64,000 nucleotides of DNA from Flavobacteriaceae bacterium (GTDB lineage Bacteria > Bacteroidota > Bacteroidia > Flavobacteriales > Flavobacteriaceae), in assembly GCA_947491985.1 (NCBI GenBank), contig CANLLR010000005.1, positions 39,763 to 103,762 of the forward strand. Reading direction: 5' to 3'. The position numbers and the translations under genes are program-made. The notes under the pieces are model-generated. The model was not told the origin of the DNA and did no database searches. It worked only from the letters and a program-made list of their open reading frames with translations. This document shows positions 1-9,674 of this stretch, piece after piece. Within the stretch, counting starts at the first letter, position 1, and each line of letters opens with the position of its first letter.

Positions 1-2
1 AT

Positions 3-125
3 TATATTTATTCTAGTGCTTCAAACTATGTTGATGCTATGGGAATTATTGAAATTACTAAAGTTGACAATCCGGTGATTGATGTTTTAAAACCAATGTC
101 GATTAGAAGTATTTATAAATGGTAG
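3..125 (+). CDS. C-terminal fragment of a CDS truncated by the window edge; product unknown
   Basis: Open frame ...YIYSSASNYVDAMGIIEITKVDNPVIDVLKPMSIRSIYKW* ending in TAG at 123-125. Confidence 0.5.
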   Translation, partial: YIYSSASNYVDAMGIIEITKVDNPVIDVLKPMSIRSIYKW

Positions 126-195
126 TTTTAAAGGTCATTAGACCTTTTTACACATTCGCGAAGTCAGAGACTTCGCGGAGCAAACTTTGTAATTG

Positions 196-549
196 ATGAA
201 AGCAATACGGTTACTTAATGACGAAAACGGGAATTCTTATTTTGAAATAGGAACACTTCCCGAGTATTTTACTATCGATGCGTTGTATTTTAACATACAA
301 ACCAAAGTTGAATCGTATCAACAGCTCCAACATAAAGCTCCACGATATCAGTATGTGGTTACATTAAAAGGAAAATTAGAATTTACTACCTCTGATGGAA
401 AGCAGTTTTTAATTGAGCCAGGAATACTTCTTGTGGCCAAAGATACTGAAGGGAAAGGCCATTCCTGGAAGATTATTGAAGGTGAAAACTGGGAACGTAT
501 TTATATTGTACCGAATCAAAATGCACCAGATTATTTTCAGAAAGATTAA
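196..549 (+). CDS. small cupin-like protein
   Basis: ORF 193-549 (TTG at 193, ATG at 196 more likely); single compact beta-rich domain with VVTLKGKLEFTTSDGKQFLIEPGILLVAKDTEGKGHSW, cupin-like. Confidence 0.7.
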   Translation: MKAIRLLNDENGNSYFEIGTLPEYFTIDALYFNIQTKVESYQQLQHKAPRYQYVVTLKGKLEFTTSDGKQFLIEPGILLVAKDTEGKGHSWKIIEGENWERIYIVPNQNAPDYFQKD

Positions 550-554
550 ATTTT

Positions 555-1781
555 TTACTTCCTGAATACTTTCAAATTATGCGTGAGTAAAGAAATAAAA
601 ATTCCAAAAACCCCAATAAAGGCAAACGAATAACGCAGGTTAATTATCTCGGCGATGTATCCAATAATAGGCGGACCCATCAAAAAACCTAAAAACCCAA
701 TACTCGAAACAATCGTTAACGCATTGCTTGTCGTCACTTTTGTACTTTTTCCAGCGGCATTAAATACAATCGGAATCACATTAGAAACTCCAAATCCTAC
801 CAACATAAATGCCAAAGTGCAAACAATCAAATTCGGAAATAAAACCGCTGTGTAGAATCCGGTTGAAATTACGATTCCACTTACTATAAGTGCTTTTCTC
901 GGACCATATTTACTTACAAGTGCGTCGCTCAAAAAGCGTCCAAACGCCATCGTAATCATAAACGAAGTATAACCTAAAACTACTAATGAACTTGGCGCTT
1001 TAACAATATCTTTAAAGTAAATACCGCTCCAATCAAACATAATTCCTTCGCTAGCCATACAGAAAAAACTGATGACACCAAACCAGATTAGTGTGGTGTC
1101 TTGAATTTTAAAAAAGGAAACCGCTGATTTTTTTTCAATTTTTTCGATTGAAGTTTTTACTACATATTTATAATTAAATGTAAGCAATACAAGTATAAAA
1201 ACTAAAACCAACAGAAAATGATATAAAGGTTGCAATTGAAAGTAAATGGCCATCAACGCGAATAAAGCTCCTGTAAATCCTGCCAAACTCCAATAACCAT
1301 GAAATGAACCCATTATGGGTTTAGCGAACAATTGCTGCGTATGCACACCAAGAGTGTTAATAGCAATATCGCTAAAATTTCCAAAAAAACCAAAAAGAAA
1401 CAATCCCAGTCCGAGATGCCAACCTTGAGTAGGTAATCCGAGTAAAGTCATACAAATAGCATAAACAACCATACCAATTATGGCAATTTTCTGACCTCCG
1501 TAAGCCGTGACCACTTTTCCCGACAAGGGCATCGCAACCAATTGTCCAAAAGGTAAGGCAAATAAAAGCGTACCGAGTTCTGATTCACTTAAATGCAGCT
1601 GTAGTTTTAAATCGGGAATCCGGCTTGCCCAAGTAGCAAAACAAATTCCCTTTCCAAAGAAAAATAATGACGTTGCCAATCGCACCCGATTTAAGTAGGA
1701 TTTTCTTGCGTTTTTAAACGATTTTTTATTCGTTGCTTTGGGTAAAATGGTGTCCAAAAAACTATAATCCATCAAAGGCAT
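555..1781 (-). CDS. MFS transporter
   Basis: 408 aa, about 12 hydrophobic segments, MFS-type loop motifs (GRFLSDALVSKYGPRK). Confidence 0.85.
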   Translation of the reverse strand: MPLMDYSFLDTILPKATNKKSFKNARKSYLNRVRLATSLFFFGKGICFATWASRIPDLKLQLHLSESELGTLLFALPFGQLVAMPLSGKVVTAYGGQKIAIIGMVVYAICMTLLGLPTQGWHLGLGLFLFGFFGNFSDIAINTLGVHTQQLFAKPIMGSFHGYWSLAGFTGALFALMAIYFQLQPLYHFLLVLVFILVLLTFNYKYVVKTSIEKIEKKSAVSFFKIQDTTLIWFGVISFFCMASEGIMFDWSGIYFKDIVKAPSSLVVLGYTSFMITMAFGRFLSDALVSKYGPRKALIVSGIVISTGFYTAVLFPNLIVCTLAFMLVGFGVSNVIPIVFNAAGKSTKVTTSNALTIVSSIGFLGFLMGPPIIGYIAEIINLRYSFAFIGVFGIFISLLTHNLKVFRK

Positions 1782-2028
1782 TGGCTCGCATATTTACTGC
1801 GAAATTAATGCAATATCTTTTTAAACAGCATTTTTTAACTCCAAAACTTTCTCTTTTATGCAAACTGTATAAAATTCGCTTTCTCAATGCTATATCAATC
1901 AAAATAGGCAGTTTTTTTTCACAATTCCAAATTGTCTAATTCCCTAATTAAGCTATCTTAGCACCTTTAAAAAATAAGCAGGTTGAAGTCTTCCAACTTC
2001 TATCTACCAACTTCCAACTTTATAAAAG

Positions 2029-3663
2029 ATGATTACAGTCAACGATATCTCCGTTAATTTCGGTGGAACTACTTTATTTAGCGACGTTTCTTTTGCCATT
2101 AATGAAAACGATAAAATTGCCTTAATGGGTAAAAATGGAGCAGGAAAATCGACGCTTTTAAAGATAATTGCAGGTGAAGCGAAACCGTCGGGCGGGAACA
2201 TATCGGCTCCAAAAGACGCAGTGATTGCCTATTTGCCGCAGCATTTATTAACTTCCGATAATGCGACTGTAATGGAAGAAGCATCGAAAGCTTTTGGTGA
2301 AATCTTCAAAATGAAAGCCGAAATCGATGAAATCAACGAGCAATTGACCATTCGCACCGATTATGAAAGCGACGACTACATGAAATTGATAGAACGTGTT
2401 TCTGATTTGAGTGAGAAATTTTATGCTATTGAAGAAATCAATTACGAAGCCGAAGTAGAGAAAATATTGGTAGGTTTAGGCTTTGAAAGAAACGATTTTT
2501 CGCGTCAAACCTCAGAGTTTTCGGGTGGTTGGAGAATGCGGATTGAACTGGCAAAAATTCTTTTAAAGAAACCCGATCTGATTTTATTGGATGAGCCAAC
2601 CAATCACATGGACATTGAAAGTATCCAATGGTTGGAGGATTTTTTGATCAATTCGGCCAAAGCTGTGGTGGTCATTTCTCACGATAGAGCCTTTGTAGAC
2701 AACATCACCAATCGTACTATTGAAGTCACAATGGGACGCATTTACGACTACAAAGCCAAGTATTCGCACTATTTAGAATTGCGAAAAGACCGACGCATTC
2801 ACCAGCAAAAAGCCTATGATGAACAACAAAAAATGATTGCCGAAAACCAAGAATTTATTGACCGTTTTAAAGGTACTTTCTCTAAAACGTTGTCGGTACA
2901 ATCGCGTGTAAAAATGTTGGAAAAAATTGTTCCGGTTGAAATTGATGAAATTGACACATCGGCATTAAAATTGAAATTTCCGCCAGCGATTCGATCAGGA
3001 CAATATCCGGTAATTGTGAAAGATTTAGAAAAATCGTATGGCGATCATTTGATTTTTGCAGCTGCTAATATTGTTATCGAACGTGGCGATAAAGTCGCTT
3101 TTGTCGGAAAAAACGGCGAAGGAAAATCGACTATGATTAAAGCGATTATGAAAGAAATAGAAATCAACGGTGGAAGTGTTGAAATAGGACACAACGCCAA
3201 AATTGGCTATTTTGCTCAAAATCAAGCCTCGTTGTTGGATGAAAATGGAACTATTTTTTCAACTATTGATGATATTGCTGTGGGCGAAGTGCGAACAAAA
3301 ATAAAAGATATTTTGGGCGCTTTTATGTTTCATGGTGATGATGTAACCAAAAAAGTAAAGGTGCTTTCAGGTGGCGAAAAAACCCGTTTGGCTATGATAA
3401 AATTATTGTTAGAACCTGTGAATTTGTTAATTTTGGATGAGCCTTCCAATCACCTTGACATGAAAACCAAAGACATTATTAAAGATGCGTTGCGTGATTT
3501 TGACGGGACATTGATTTTGGTTTCGCACGACAGGGATTTTCTTGACGGATTGGCGACAAAAGTGTTTGAATTTGGCAACAAGCGTGTTAAAGAACATTTT
3601 GAAGATATTAAAGGGTTTTTGGCTCATAAAAAAATGGAAAGTTTGCGTGAGATTGAGAAGTAA
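2029..3663 (+). CDS. ABC-F family ATP-binding protein
   Basis: Two ABC domains: GKNGAGKST / FSGGWRMR / LILLDEPTNHMD and GKNGEGKST / LSGGEKTR / LLILDEPSNHLD; no TM segments. Confidence 0.93.
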   Translation: MITVNDISVNFGGTTLFSDVSFAINENDKIALMGKNGAGKSTLLKIIAGEAKPSGGNISAPKDAVIAYLPQHLLTSDNATVMEEASKAFGEIFKMKAEIDEINEQLTIRTDYESDDYMKLIERVSDLSEKFYAIEEINYEAEVEKILVGLGFERNDFSRQTSEFSGGWRMRIELAKILLKKPDLILLDEPTNHMDIESIQWLEDFLINSAKAVVVISHDRAFVDNITNRTIEVTMGRIYDYKAKYSHYLELRKDRRIHQQKAYDEQQKMIAENQEFIDRFKGTFSKTLSVQSRVKMLEKIVPVEIDEIDTSALKLKFPPAIRSGQYPVIVKDLEKSYGDHLIFAAANIVIERGDKVAFVGKNGEGKSTMIKAIMKEIEINGGSVEIGHNAKIGYFAQNQASLLDENGTIFSTIDDIAVGEVRTKIKDILGAFMFHGDDVTKKVKVLSGGEKTRLAMIKLLLEPVNLLILDEPSNHLDMKTKDIIKDALRDFDGTLILVSHDRDFLDGLATKVFEFGNKRVKEHFEDIKGFLAHKKMESLREIEK

Positions 3664-3685
3664 TTTCTTCCATCACAAAAAAATA

Positions 3686-3718
3686 AAAACCGACAAATTC
3701 CAAGAACTTGTCGGTTTT
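3686..3718 (+). terminator. intrinsic terminator-like hairpin
   Basis: aaaaccgacaa ... ttgtcggtttt perfect 11-bp stem after the ABC-F gene. Confidence 0.7.
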
Positions 3719-3752
3719 CGCATTCAACAAACTATTTAACCTAACATTTAAC

Positions 3753-5951
3753 TTACAATTTTGCTATCACTTTAGCACCTTCAATCAAACGAATAAATTC
3801 CGCTTTGTATCCTTCTGTATCCTTCGCCAAACCTTCTTTGGCTTGCTTTTTAATATCCTCTGTTTTACTGTTTGATATCAATTTAGAATCTTTTAATTTT
3901 AATCCGAACCACGCTACAGCCGAACAAAATTTGAAATCGGCACTTGCATTTTCGGGACGTATTGCTTTGTTGGCGATAACGTTGACCATTTCAATGCTTT
4001 TGTCTCCGTCTGGCTTTTTGTAACGGAATTTTATAGTCGCCAATTCGTTGCTAAATTGTGTTCCTGTCGCAGCTACTTTAGAGTATTTCAAATCGATTGG
4101 CTCGGAGTTGGTATCGCTTTTGCTACCAACAGCAATGATTTCATACAAAGCAGTTACGGTGTGACCGCTTCCCAATTCGCCAGCATCAATGGTATCATTT
4201 ACAAAATCTTCAGGACGCAATTTTCTGTTTTCATAACCAATTAAACGGTAGGCTTGTACATTGGCTGGGTTGAATTCGATTTGGATTTTTACATCTTTTG
4301 CAATAGCATACATCGAACCTTTGAACTCTTTCACCAAAAAGCGGTTGGCTTCTTGAATCGAATCGATATAGGCATAATTTCCGTTGCCTTTGTCGGCCAA
4401 AGTTTCTAGTTTACTGTCTTTATAATTCCCCATTCCGTAACCTAAACACGTTAAAAACACACCCGATTTTCTTTTGTCTTCGATCAATGTTTGCATGTCC
4501 GAATCGGATGAAGCGCCCACATTAAAATCGCCATCTGTAGCTAAAATCACTCGATTGTTTCCTCCTTTTATGAAATGTTCTTCGGCCGTTTTGTAGGCCA
4601 ATTGAATACCAGCGCCACCAGCTGTGCTTCCGCCAGAATTCAATTTATCTAATGCATTGACGATGGTTTGTTTATCACTTCCTGAGGTAGATGGCAATAC
4701 CAATCCAGCTGCTCCAGCATACACCACAATCGCTATTTTGTCTTCGTCGCGTAATTGAGCCACTAAGGCTTTTAACGATTCTTTTACCAAAGGCAATTTG
4801 TTCATATCACTCATTGAACCGGATACATCTATTAAGAAAACCAGGTTCGACGCAGGTAAACTTTCAGACGGAATGTTTTTTCCTTGCAGTCCAATGCGCA
4901 CCAATTTATTGTTGGGATTCCACGGACATTCACTGTATTCGGTAGTAATTGAAAACGGATGTTCGCTCTGAGGTTGAGGGTATTGGTATTTGAAGAAATT
5001 CATCATTTCTTCGACACGAACGGCATCTTTCGGAACCGTTTGTCCATTATTGATAAAACGACGGATGTTGGTATACGACGCATTGTCAACATCGATTGAA
5101 AACGTAGAAAGAGGGGTTATTTTCGGACTCTCGAACGCATTTTCAACGAATGAGTCATAATCTTCTTGAGTCGGTTCTTCGTGTGCTAATTTATCTTCGT
5201 GTTTTTCGATTTCCTTAAGTTTTTTATTGATTTCCTTTTGGGTTAAATTTTGGAGTATGCCATTTTTGGTTGTGATGACAATTACACCATTAGAACCTCT
5301 GTTTCCGTAAATGGAACTTGCTGAGGCATCTTTTAAAACGTTTACTGATTCGAGTTCGTTAGGGTTTAGATTTTTGAAATCAGCACTTTTTACAGGAACA
5401 CCATTTACAACATATAGTGGGTCATTATTGGTGCTTGTTGTGCCAAGCCCACGAATGACAACATCTGTTTTGTTTGTGCCTGGCTGCCCTGAAGACATGG
5501 CAATATTGGCACCTGCTAACTGACCTTGTAAGGACTGAAACGTATTGACATTGGCTCTTCCTTGAATAGTTTGTGAAGAAACGGTTTGCGTAGCTCCCAT
5601 GGTTTTAGCTTTGGTTTTGGTATAGCCATAGCCTTCCACAACTACTTCAGATAATTTAAGACTACTGGCATTTAATTTTACATTAATTACATTTTGCTGT
5701 CCCACTTTTTTGGACTGATCCTCCAATCCGATGAAACTGTAAACCAATGTTTCTCCAACGCTAGCTTGAATGGCGTATTTGCCATCGAAATTCGTTTGAA
5801 CACCTCGTGTTGTTCCTTTGACTACTACATTGGCTCCAGGTAATGGCCCGGAATTGTCAGATACGATACCGGTAATTGTTTTTTGCTGTGCCATTGTTAC
5901 GAAACATAAAAGCATAGTAAGGGCTGATGAAATAAGTTTTGCACTTTTCAT
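3753..5951 (-). CDS. secreted CarboxypepD_reg-like + TonB-plug-like + vWA (YfbK-type) protein
   Basis: Signal peptide; ITGIVSDNSGPLPGANVVVKGTTRGVQTNFDGKYAI; plug motif DPLYVVNGVPV...VNVLKDASASSIYGNRGSNGVIVITTKNG; vWA MIDAS FLIDVSGSMSD; no beta-barrel region. Confidence 0.9.
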   Translation of the reverse strand: MKSAKLISSALTMLLCFVTMAQQKTITGIVSDNSGPLPGANVVVKGTTRGVQTNFDGKYAIQASVGETLVYSFIGLEDQSKKVGQQNVINVKLNASSLKLSEVVVEGYGYTKTKAKTMGATQTVSSQTIQGRANVNTFQSLQGQLAGANIAMSSGQPGTNKTDVVIRGLGTTSTNNDPLYVVNGVPVKSADFKNLNPNELESVNVLKDASASSIYGNRGSNGVIVITTKNGILQNLTQKEINKKLKEIEKHEDKLAHEEPTQEDYDSFVENAFESPKITPLSTFSIDVDNASYTNIRRFINNGQTVPKDAVRVEEMMNFFKYQYPQPQSEHPFSITTEYSECPWNPNNKLVRIGLQGKNIPSESLPASNLVFLIDVSGSMSDMNKLPLVKESLKALVAQLRDEDKIAIVVYAGAAGLVLPSTSGSDKQTIVNALDKLNSGGSTAGGAGIQLAYKTAEEHFIKGGNNRVILATDGDFNVGASSDSDMQTLIEDKRKSGVFLTCLGYGMGNYKDSKLETLADKGNGNYAYIDSIQEANRFLVKEFKGSMYAIAKDVKIQIEFNPANVQAYRLIGYENRKLRPEDFVNDTIDAGELGSGHTVTALYEIIAVGSKSDTNSEPIDLKYSKVAATGTQFSNELATIKFRYKKPDGDKSIEMVNVIANKAIRPENASADFKFCSAVAWFGLKLKDSKLISNSKTEDIKKQAKEGLAKDTEGYKAEFIRLIEGAKVIAKL

Positions 5952-5981
5952 AATTTTAAAATTTAAAGGTTAGATAATTTT

Positions 5982-6902
5982 TTACGGCTTCTTAAACGAA
6001 GGTTTTCCGGTTTTAGTGGTGATGATGACAACGCCTTTTTTACCTTTTTCACCGTAAATAGCTGTTGCCTTTTCGCCTTGTAATATGGATATGGTGTGAA
6101 TTTCTAATTGTGATAGGGGCACATACGGACTCGTAGGTTTGGGTCCGAATACTTCTTGTTCTGTATAATACACACCATTGATAATATACAGCGGATCTGT
6201 GAGTACTTCTACTGTTTCAAAATCGTCATTTTCTGCATCAGAGTAGTCGGCTTTATTTTTAACTTGGTTGTCAATGACTACTAATGGTTCTAGTTTTTTA
6301 GCGACGTTTTGACTTTCTTTTTTTAGTTCTTCACTTGTTTCTGCGGTTTCGACTTCTTTGTAAACGACACCTCGTGCTTCAAAAAAACGGTTGGGCGTCA
6401 TCATGGTTTTTGATTGATAGCCTATAGCATTTTTGTTTTGTTGGGTAAAAATAGCAGAATCGGTTATGATAACATTTTTATCTTTCTCACTTGTAATGTT
6501 GTAATTGTTGTTGATGATGATTTGACTGGGAGCCGTTGCTTTTTGTATTGTTGCTGTATTATTTTCTTGAATTGGATTGGAAATAGCATCGGTACCTACA
6601 ATTTGTTGATCGATAATTTTTTGCGATTGTAAGGACTTGGTCGTATCGATTGTTACGGTTTCATTTTTTGGAGTTACTACATCGTTTGTTGGTGTTAAAT
6701 AGTGATATGCTATTGAAATAATTAGGAGTAGAATAGCTGCCACTGCAATTTTTTTCCAAAGCGAGTTTTCTTTTTTCAATATTTTTTTATCGAGTTTGTT
6801 TTCTACTCGTGACCAAACGTTTTCCATCGACGGAAAGTCTTTGGTTTCTGCATTTTCAGCAGCAGTTTTGATTTGATCAAATAATTTATCTTTATTTTCC
6901 AT
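5982..6902 (-). CDS. membrane anti-sigma factor-like protein with C-terminal plug-like motif
   Basis: Single TM (LWKKIAVAAILLLIISIAYHYL) after a short cytoplasmic N-terminus; directly downstream of the ECF sigma gene; C-terminus DPLYIINGVYY...HTISILQGEKATAIYGEKGKKGVVIITTKTG. Confidence 0.75.
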   Translation of the reverse strand: MENKDKLFDQIKTAAENAETKDFPSMENVWSRVENKLDKKILKKENSLWKKIAVAAILLLIISIAYHYLTPTNDVVTPKNETVTIDTTKSLQSQKIIDQQIVGTDAISNPIQENNTATIQKATAPSQIIINNNYNITSEKDKNVIITDSAIFTQQNKNAIGYQSKTMMTPNRFFEARGVVYKEVETAETSEELKKESQNVAKKLEPLVVIDNQVKNKADYSDAENDDFETVEVLTDPLYIINGVYYTEQEVFGPKPTSPYVPLSQLEIHTISILQGEKATAIYGEKGKKGVVIITTKTGKPSFKKP

Positions 6903-6904
6903 TG

Positions 6905-7441
6905 CTATTTTGCATTTTGGTAATACTGATTGTTGACCAAGTCCTTTAATTTGGTTTTGGCTACATTCAATTGTGATTTGGAGGTGCCTTCTGATATTTT
7001 TAGCATTTCGGCTATTTCTTTGTGACCGTAGCCTTCAATAACGAAAAGGTTGAAAATGGTTTTACATCCTTCTGGAATAAAGTTGAGCAAATTGAGCAAA
7101 TCTTCTTCTTCTAAATGCGTGTCAACAGCAGTTTCAGGTTGCAAATAAGTTTTAGTATCCTCCAAATAAATATTAAAATTCACATTTCGTTTCAATTGAT
7201 GCAAACAATTATTCACTGTTATTTTTCGCGCCCAAGCTTCAAAAGCACCGAGTTCTTTTAGCTGATCCATTTTGGTAAAAATAGTGTAGAACGTATCGGC
7301 AAGTACTTCTTCTATTTCTTCCTCTTTTTTTAAGTAGCGTTTGCACGTGCGATACAGCTTTGGCGATAAATGTTCATACACTTGCCTTTGCGCTTCTCGC
7401 TGCATTTTTTTACACGCTATTAAAATGGTTTCGTTTATCAC
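6905..7441 (-). CDS. RNA polymerase ECF-type sigma factor
   Basis: 178 aa; region 2 (LYRTCKRYLKKEEEIEEVLADTFYTIFTKMDQL...FEAWARKITVNNCL) and region 4 (IEGYGHKEIAEMLKISEGTSKSQLNVAKTKLK). Confidence 0.9.
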   Translation of the reverse strand: MINETILIACKKMQREAQRQVYEHLSPKLYRTCKRYLKKEEEIEEVLADTFYTIFTKMDQLKELGAFEAWARKITVNNCLHQLKRNVNFNIYLEDTKTYLQPETAVDTHLEEEDLLNLLNFIPEGCKTIFNLFVIEGYGHKEIAEMLKISEGTSKSQLNVAKTKLKDLVNNQYYQNAK

Positions 7442-7563
7442 AATGATTGCCTTTAAAACTAAAGAGGGTTTATTTTATAAAAAGGTTGGGAACGAAGTAA
7501 AAATAAAACTAAAAAAAAGCTTATCCTATCGATAAGCTTTTAAAAATCAATTATAAAGGTATA

Positions 7564-8565
7564 TTATTTTTTTATAAATTTTATTTTTTGAGTGTCATTT
7601 ATAATGGCTACATAGATTCCCGATTGTAATTCAGCCACATCCATAGTCACCTCATTAGTACCATTTATTAGTTTGTTTAAAACTGTTCTTCCTGAGATTT
7701 CTATTATTTTAATAGCATTGATTTCAGAATATCCACTAAAATATAAAATTCCAGAAGTTGGGTTTGGATATACATAATTTGCATTGCTTCCAAAATCAGT
7801 AGTATTTAAAATAGTGCCACCCCAATTGGATGTAGTTCCTGTCATTGCAAAATTTGTTGCTGTACCATTATTGGTTGCTTTTTCATCGATAAGTGTTGTT
7901 ACGCCAACATTATTGCCATAAGCACTTCCTTGATCGAACTTGTAGTACAGTTTCAAATTGGTTTCGCTAGCAGGATTTGCAATTACGCCACTGTTGGAAA
8001 CAATCGCACTAATTTCTGTCGGAGAAAGCGCTTTGTTCCATAAGCTAGCTTCATCAATATAGCCTTTATGGTACCAATTATAAGTTTGAAATGGGATGAG
8101 TCCAATTTTTAAAGTAGCAGTATTGGATACTGGAGCAGAACCCGAGGCCGCTACCGAACCCACTTCTGTGGTGCCGTTATACAATTTTAGGGTGCTTCCA
8201 TTGTAAACCAAAAACAATTGATTCCATTGGTTGAGCGTCATTCCGTTGTAGGTAATGCTATAGGCAGTTCCTGCCGAATTTCTAAAACGGGCTTCGACTT
8301 GATTGCCTCCCAATTGGATGATGTAAAAATCAAAGTTGGTTTCGTTTCGATAGCCCATAATTCCGTTAAAAGCCGGAAAACCTGCCGTGTTGCTTTTAGG
8401 GTAGACCTTGCATATCATAGAAATCGCATTGGCGTTGGCCACTGCATTTCCTGAGTTCGGAATGTCGACATAGTCATTGATTCCGTCAAAATCTAAATAG
8501 TTGCCTTGGGCACTAATCATTGAGAACGTTAAAATAGTTAGTGATACGAGTAGTTTTTTAATCAT
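7564..8565 (-). CDS. secreted LamG/concanavalin-like protein with T9SS type A sorting domain
   Basis: Signal peptide; LamG-like LDFDGINDYVDIPNSG...; C-terminal YPNPTSGILYFSGYS...GIYVAIINDTQKIKFIKK. Confidence 0.85.
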   Translation of the reverse strand: MIKKLLVSLTILTFSMISAQGNYLDFDGINDYVDIPNSGNAVANANAISMICKVYPKSNTAGFPAFNGIMGYRNETNFDFYIIQLGGNQVEARFRNSAGTAYSITYNGMTLNQWNQLFLVYNGSTLKLYNGTTEVGSVAASGSAPVSNTATLKIGLIPFQTYNWYHKGYIDEASLWNKALSPTEISAIVSNSGVIANPASETNLKLYYKFDQGSAYGNNVGVTTLIDEKATNNGTATNFAMTGTTSNWGGTILNTTDFGSNANYVYPNPTSGILYFSGYSEINAIKIIEISGRTVLNKLINGTNEVTMDVAELQSGIYVAIINDTQKIKFIKK

Positions 8566-8708
8566 AATACTGTGGATTAGTTTTGTTTAATCCAAATTTA
8601 CAGTATTTGCATAAATGTAACGCAGTAAAGTGATTTAATTTTTCAAACTTTAATTCTAAATAAATAGTATTTAAAAATTATAATAAAGTCTTGATAAATT
8701 GTTATTTT

Positions 8709-9545
8709 TTAATTCAATTGCAGCTTTAATGTATAAATAGCCGACTCTAAAACTCCGGTATCATTGTCTTCACACAATAAAAATTCGATTTCTGTTATCG
8801 ATTTTTTAAAAAGAGTAATTCCTTCAAATTTATATGTATCGGTAATTTGTTTGGTAAAATCGATTTTCATGGTTTTTACATCGATGCGTCCTACAAGACT
8901 TCCGAGTACTTCGCCGTCATTATACGTTGAATCAGTGTCTTCTGCAGTGGCTAGAAAATAAATTTTATTGTCGACCAAAATGGCATCAGTAAAACTGGCA
9001 CGAACGCCTTTTATTTTTGGAAGTTTGTAGTTGTTGGAAACAATTCTGAATTCGTTAGTAAGATTGGCGCCATCAATGGTAAAAACCACATTTTTGTTGG
9101 CTTTTCCATTTCCGCGGTTGAATAAAAACCAACTTTCGCCATTATAAATAGCACCTTCGATATTAAAATCGTCCGATTTTATTTCACCAAACGATTGCAT
9201 TCCGAGATATAAATCAGACAAATCGGTGGTGGCAATAACTTGTTTGGTTATGGCATCGACTTGCACCATTGTATTGCGGTTTTCGGTTGAACCGGAGCCA
9301 AACAAAAATAAATTATTTTCATATTGGGTAATCGCTTCAAAGTCGGGTTTTAATTTTTTTAAAATATTTTCTTGTGGATGTTTCAACAAGGGATGACGAT
9401 TTAATTGTTGCGTATCCATTCGGTATTCGTACAAAAACGAACTGTTATCGCCAATGGCTAATAGTGAATTGTTTTGGTAAATTAATCCCGATGCCGAGCC
9501 AAGACCAATAATTTTAAAAAGTAGGGTAAGTTGCAATTTTTCCAT
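8709..9545 (-). CDS. conserved hypothetical, propeller-like (DUF6929-like)
   Basis: Likely start ATG at 9545 (MEKLQLTLLFKIIGLGSASGLIYQNN...). The ORF-track N-terminus 9546-9770 runs through an intergenic repeat and antisense to PPK2. Confidence 0.65.
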   Translation of the reverse strand: MEKLQLTLLFKIIGLGSASGLIYQNNSLLAIGDNSSFLYEYRMDTQQLNRHPLLKHPQENILKKLKPDFEAITQYENNLFLFGSGSTENRNTMVQVDAITKQVIATTDLSDLYLGMQSFGEIKSDDFNIEGAIYNGESWFLFNRGNGKANKNVVFTIDGANLTNEFRIVSNNYKLPKIKGVRASFTDAILVDNKIYFLATAEDTDSTYNDGEVLGSLVGRIDVKTMKIDFTKQITDTYKFEGITLFKKSITEIEFLLCEDNDTGVLESAIYTLKLQLN

Positions 9546-9560
9546 AAGTTTGCTAATAAG

Positions 9561-9641
9561 TCTAGCCCAGATAGCAGTGAAAATCCTTTTGTTTTTTTCT
9601 TTAGAAAAACAAAAGATTGTAACGGATAGCTGGAAATAGCT
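9561..9641 (+). repeat. dispersed structured intergenic element, copy A
   Basis: CTAGCCCAGATAGCAGTGAAAATCCTTTTGTTTTT...AAAAACAAAAGATTGTAACGGATAGCTGG; shares architecture with copies B-D. Confidence 0.6.
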
Positions 9642-9674
9642 TTTCAAAAATAATACAATTAATTGAAATAGGAT

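Noticed and set aside
157-177. cgcgaagt-cagag-acttcgcg hairpin as a regulatory RNA
   Set aside because: Short perfect hairpin next to another small stem (about 131-146), most simply a terminator or small repeat; no further evidence.
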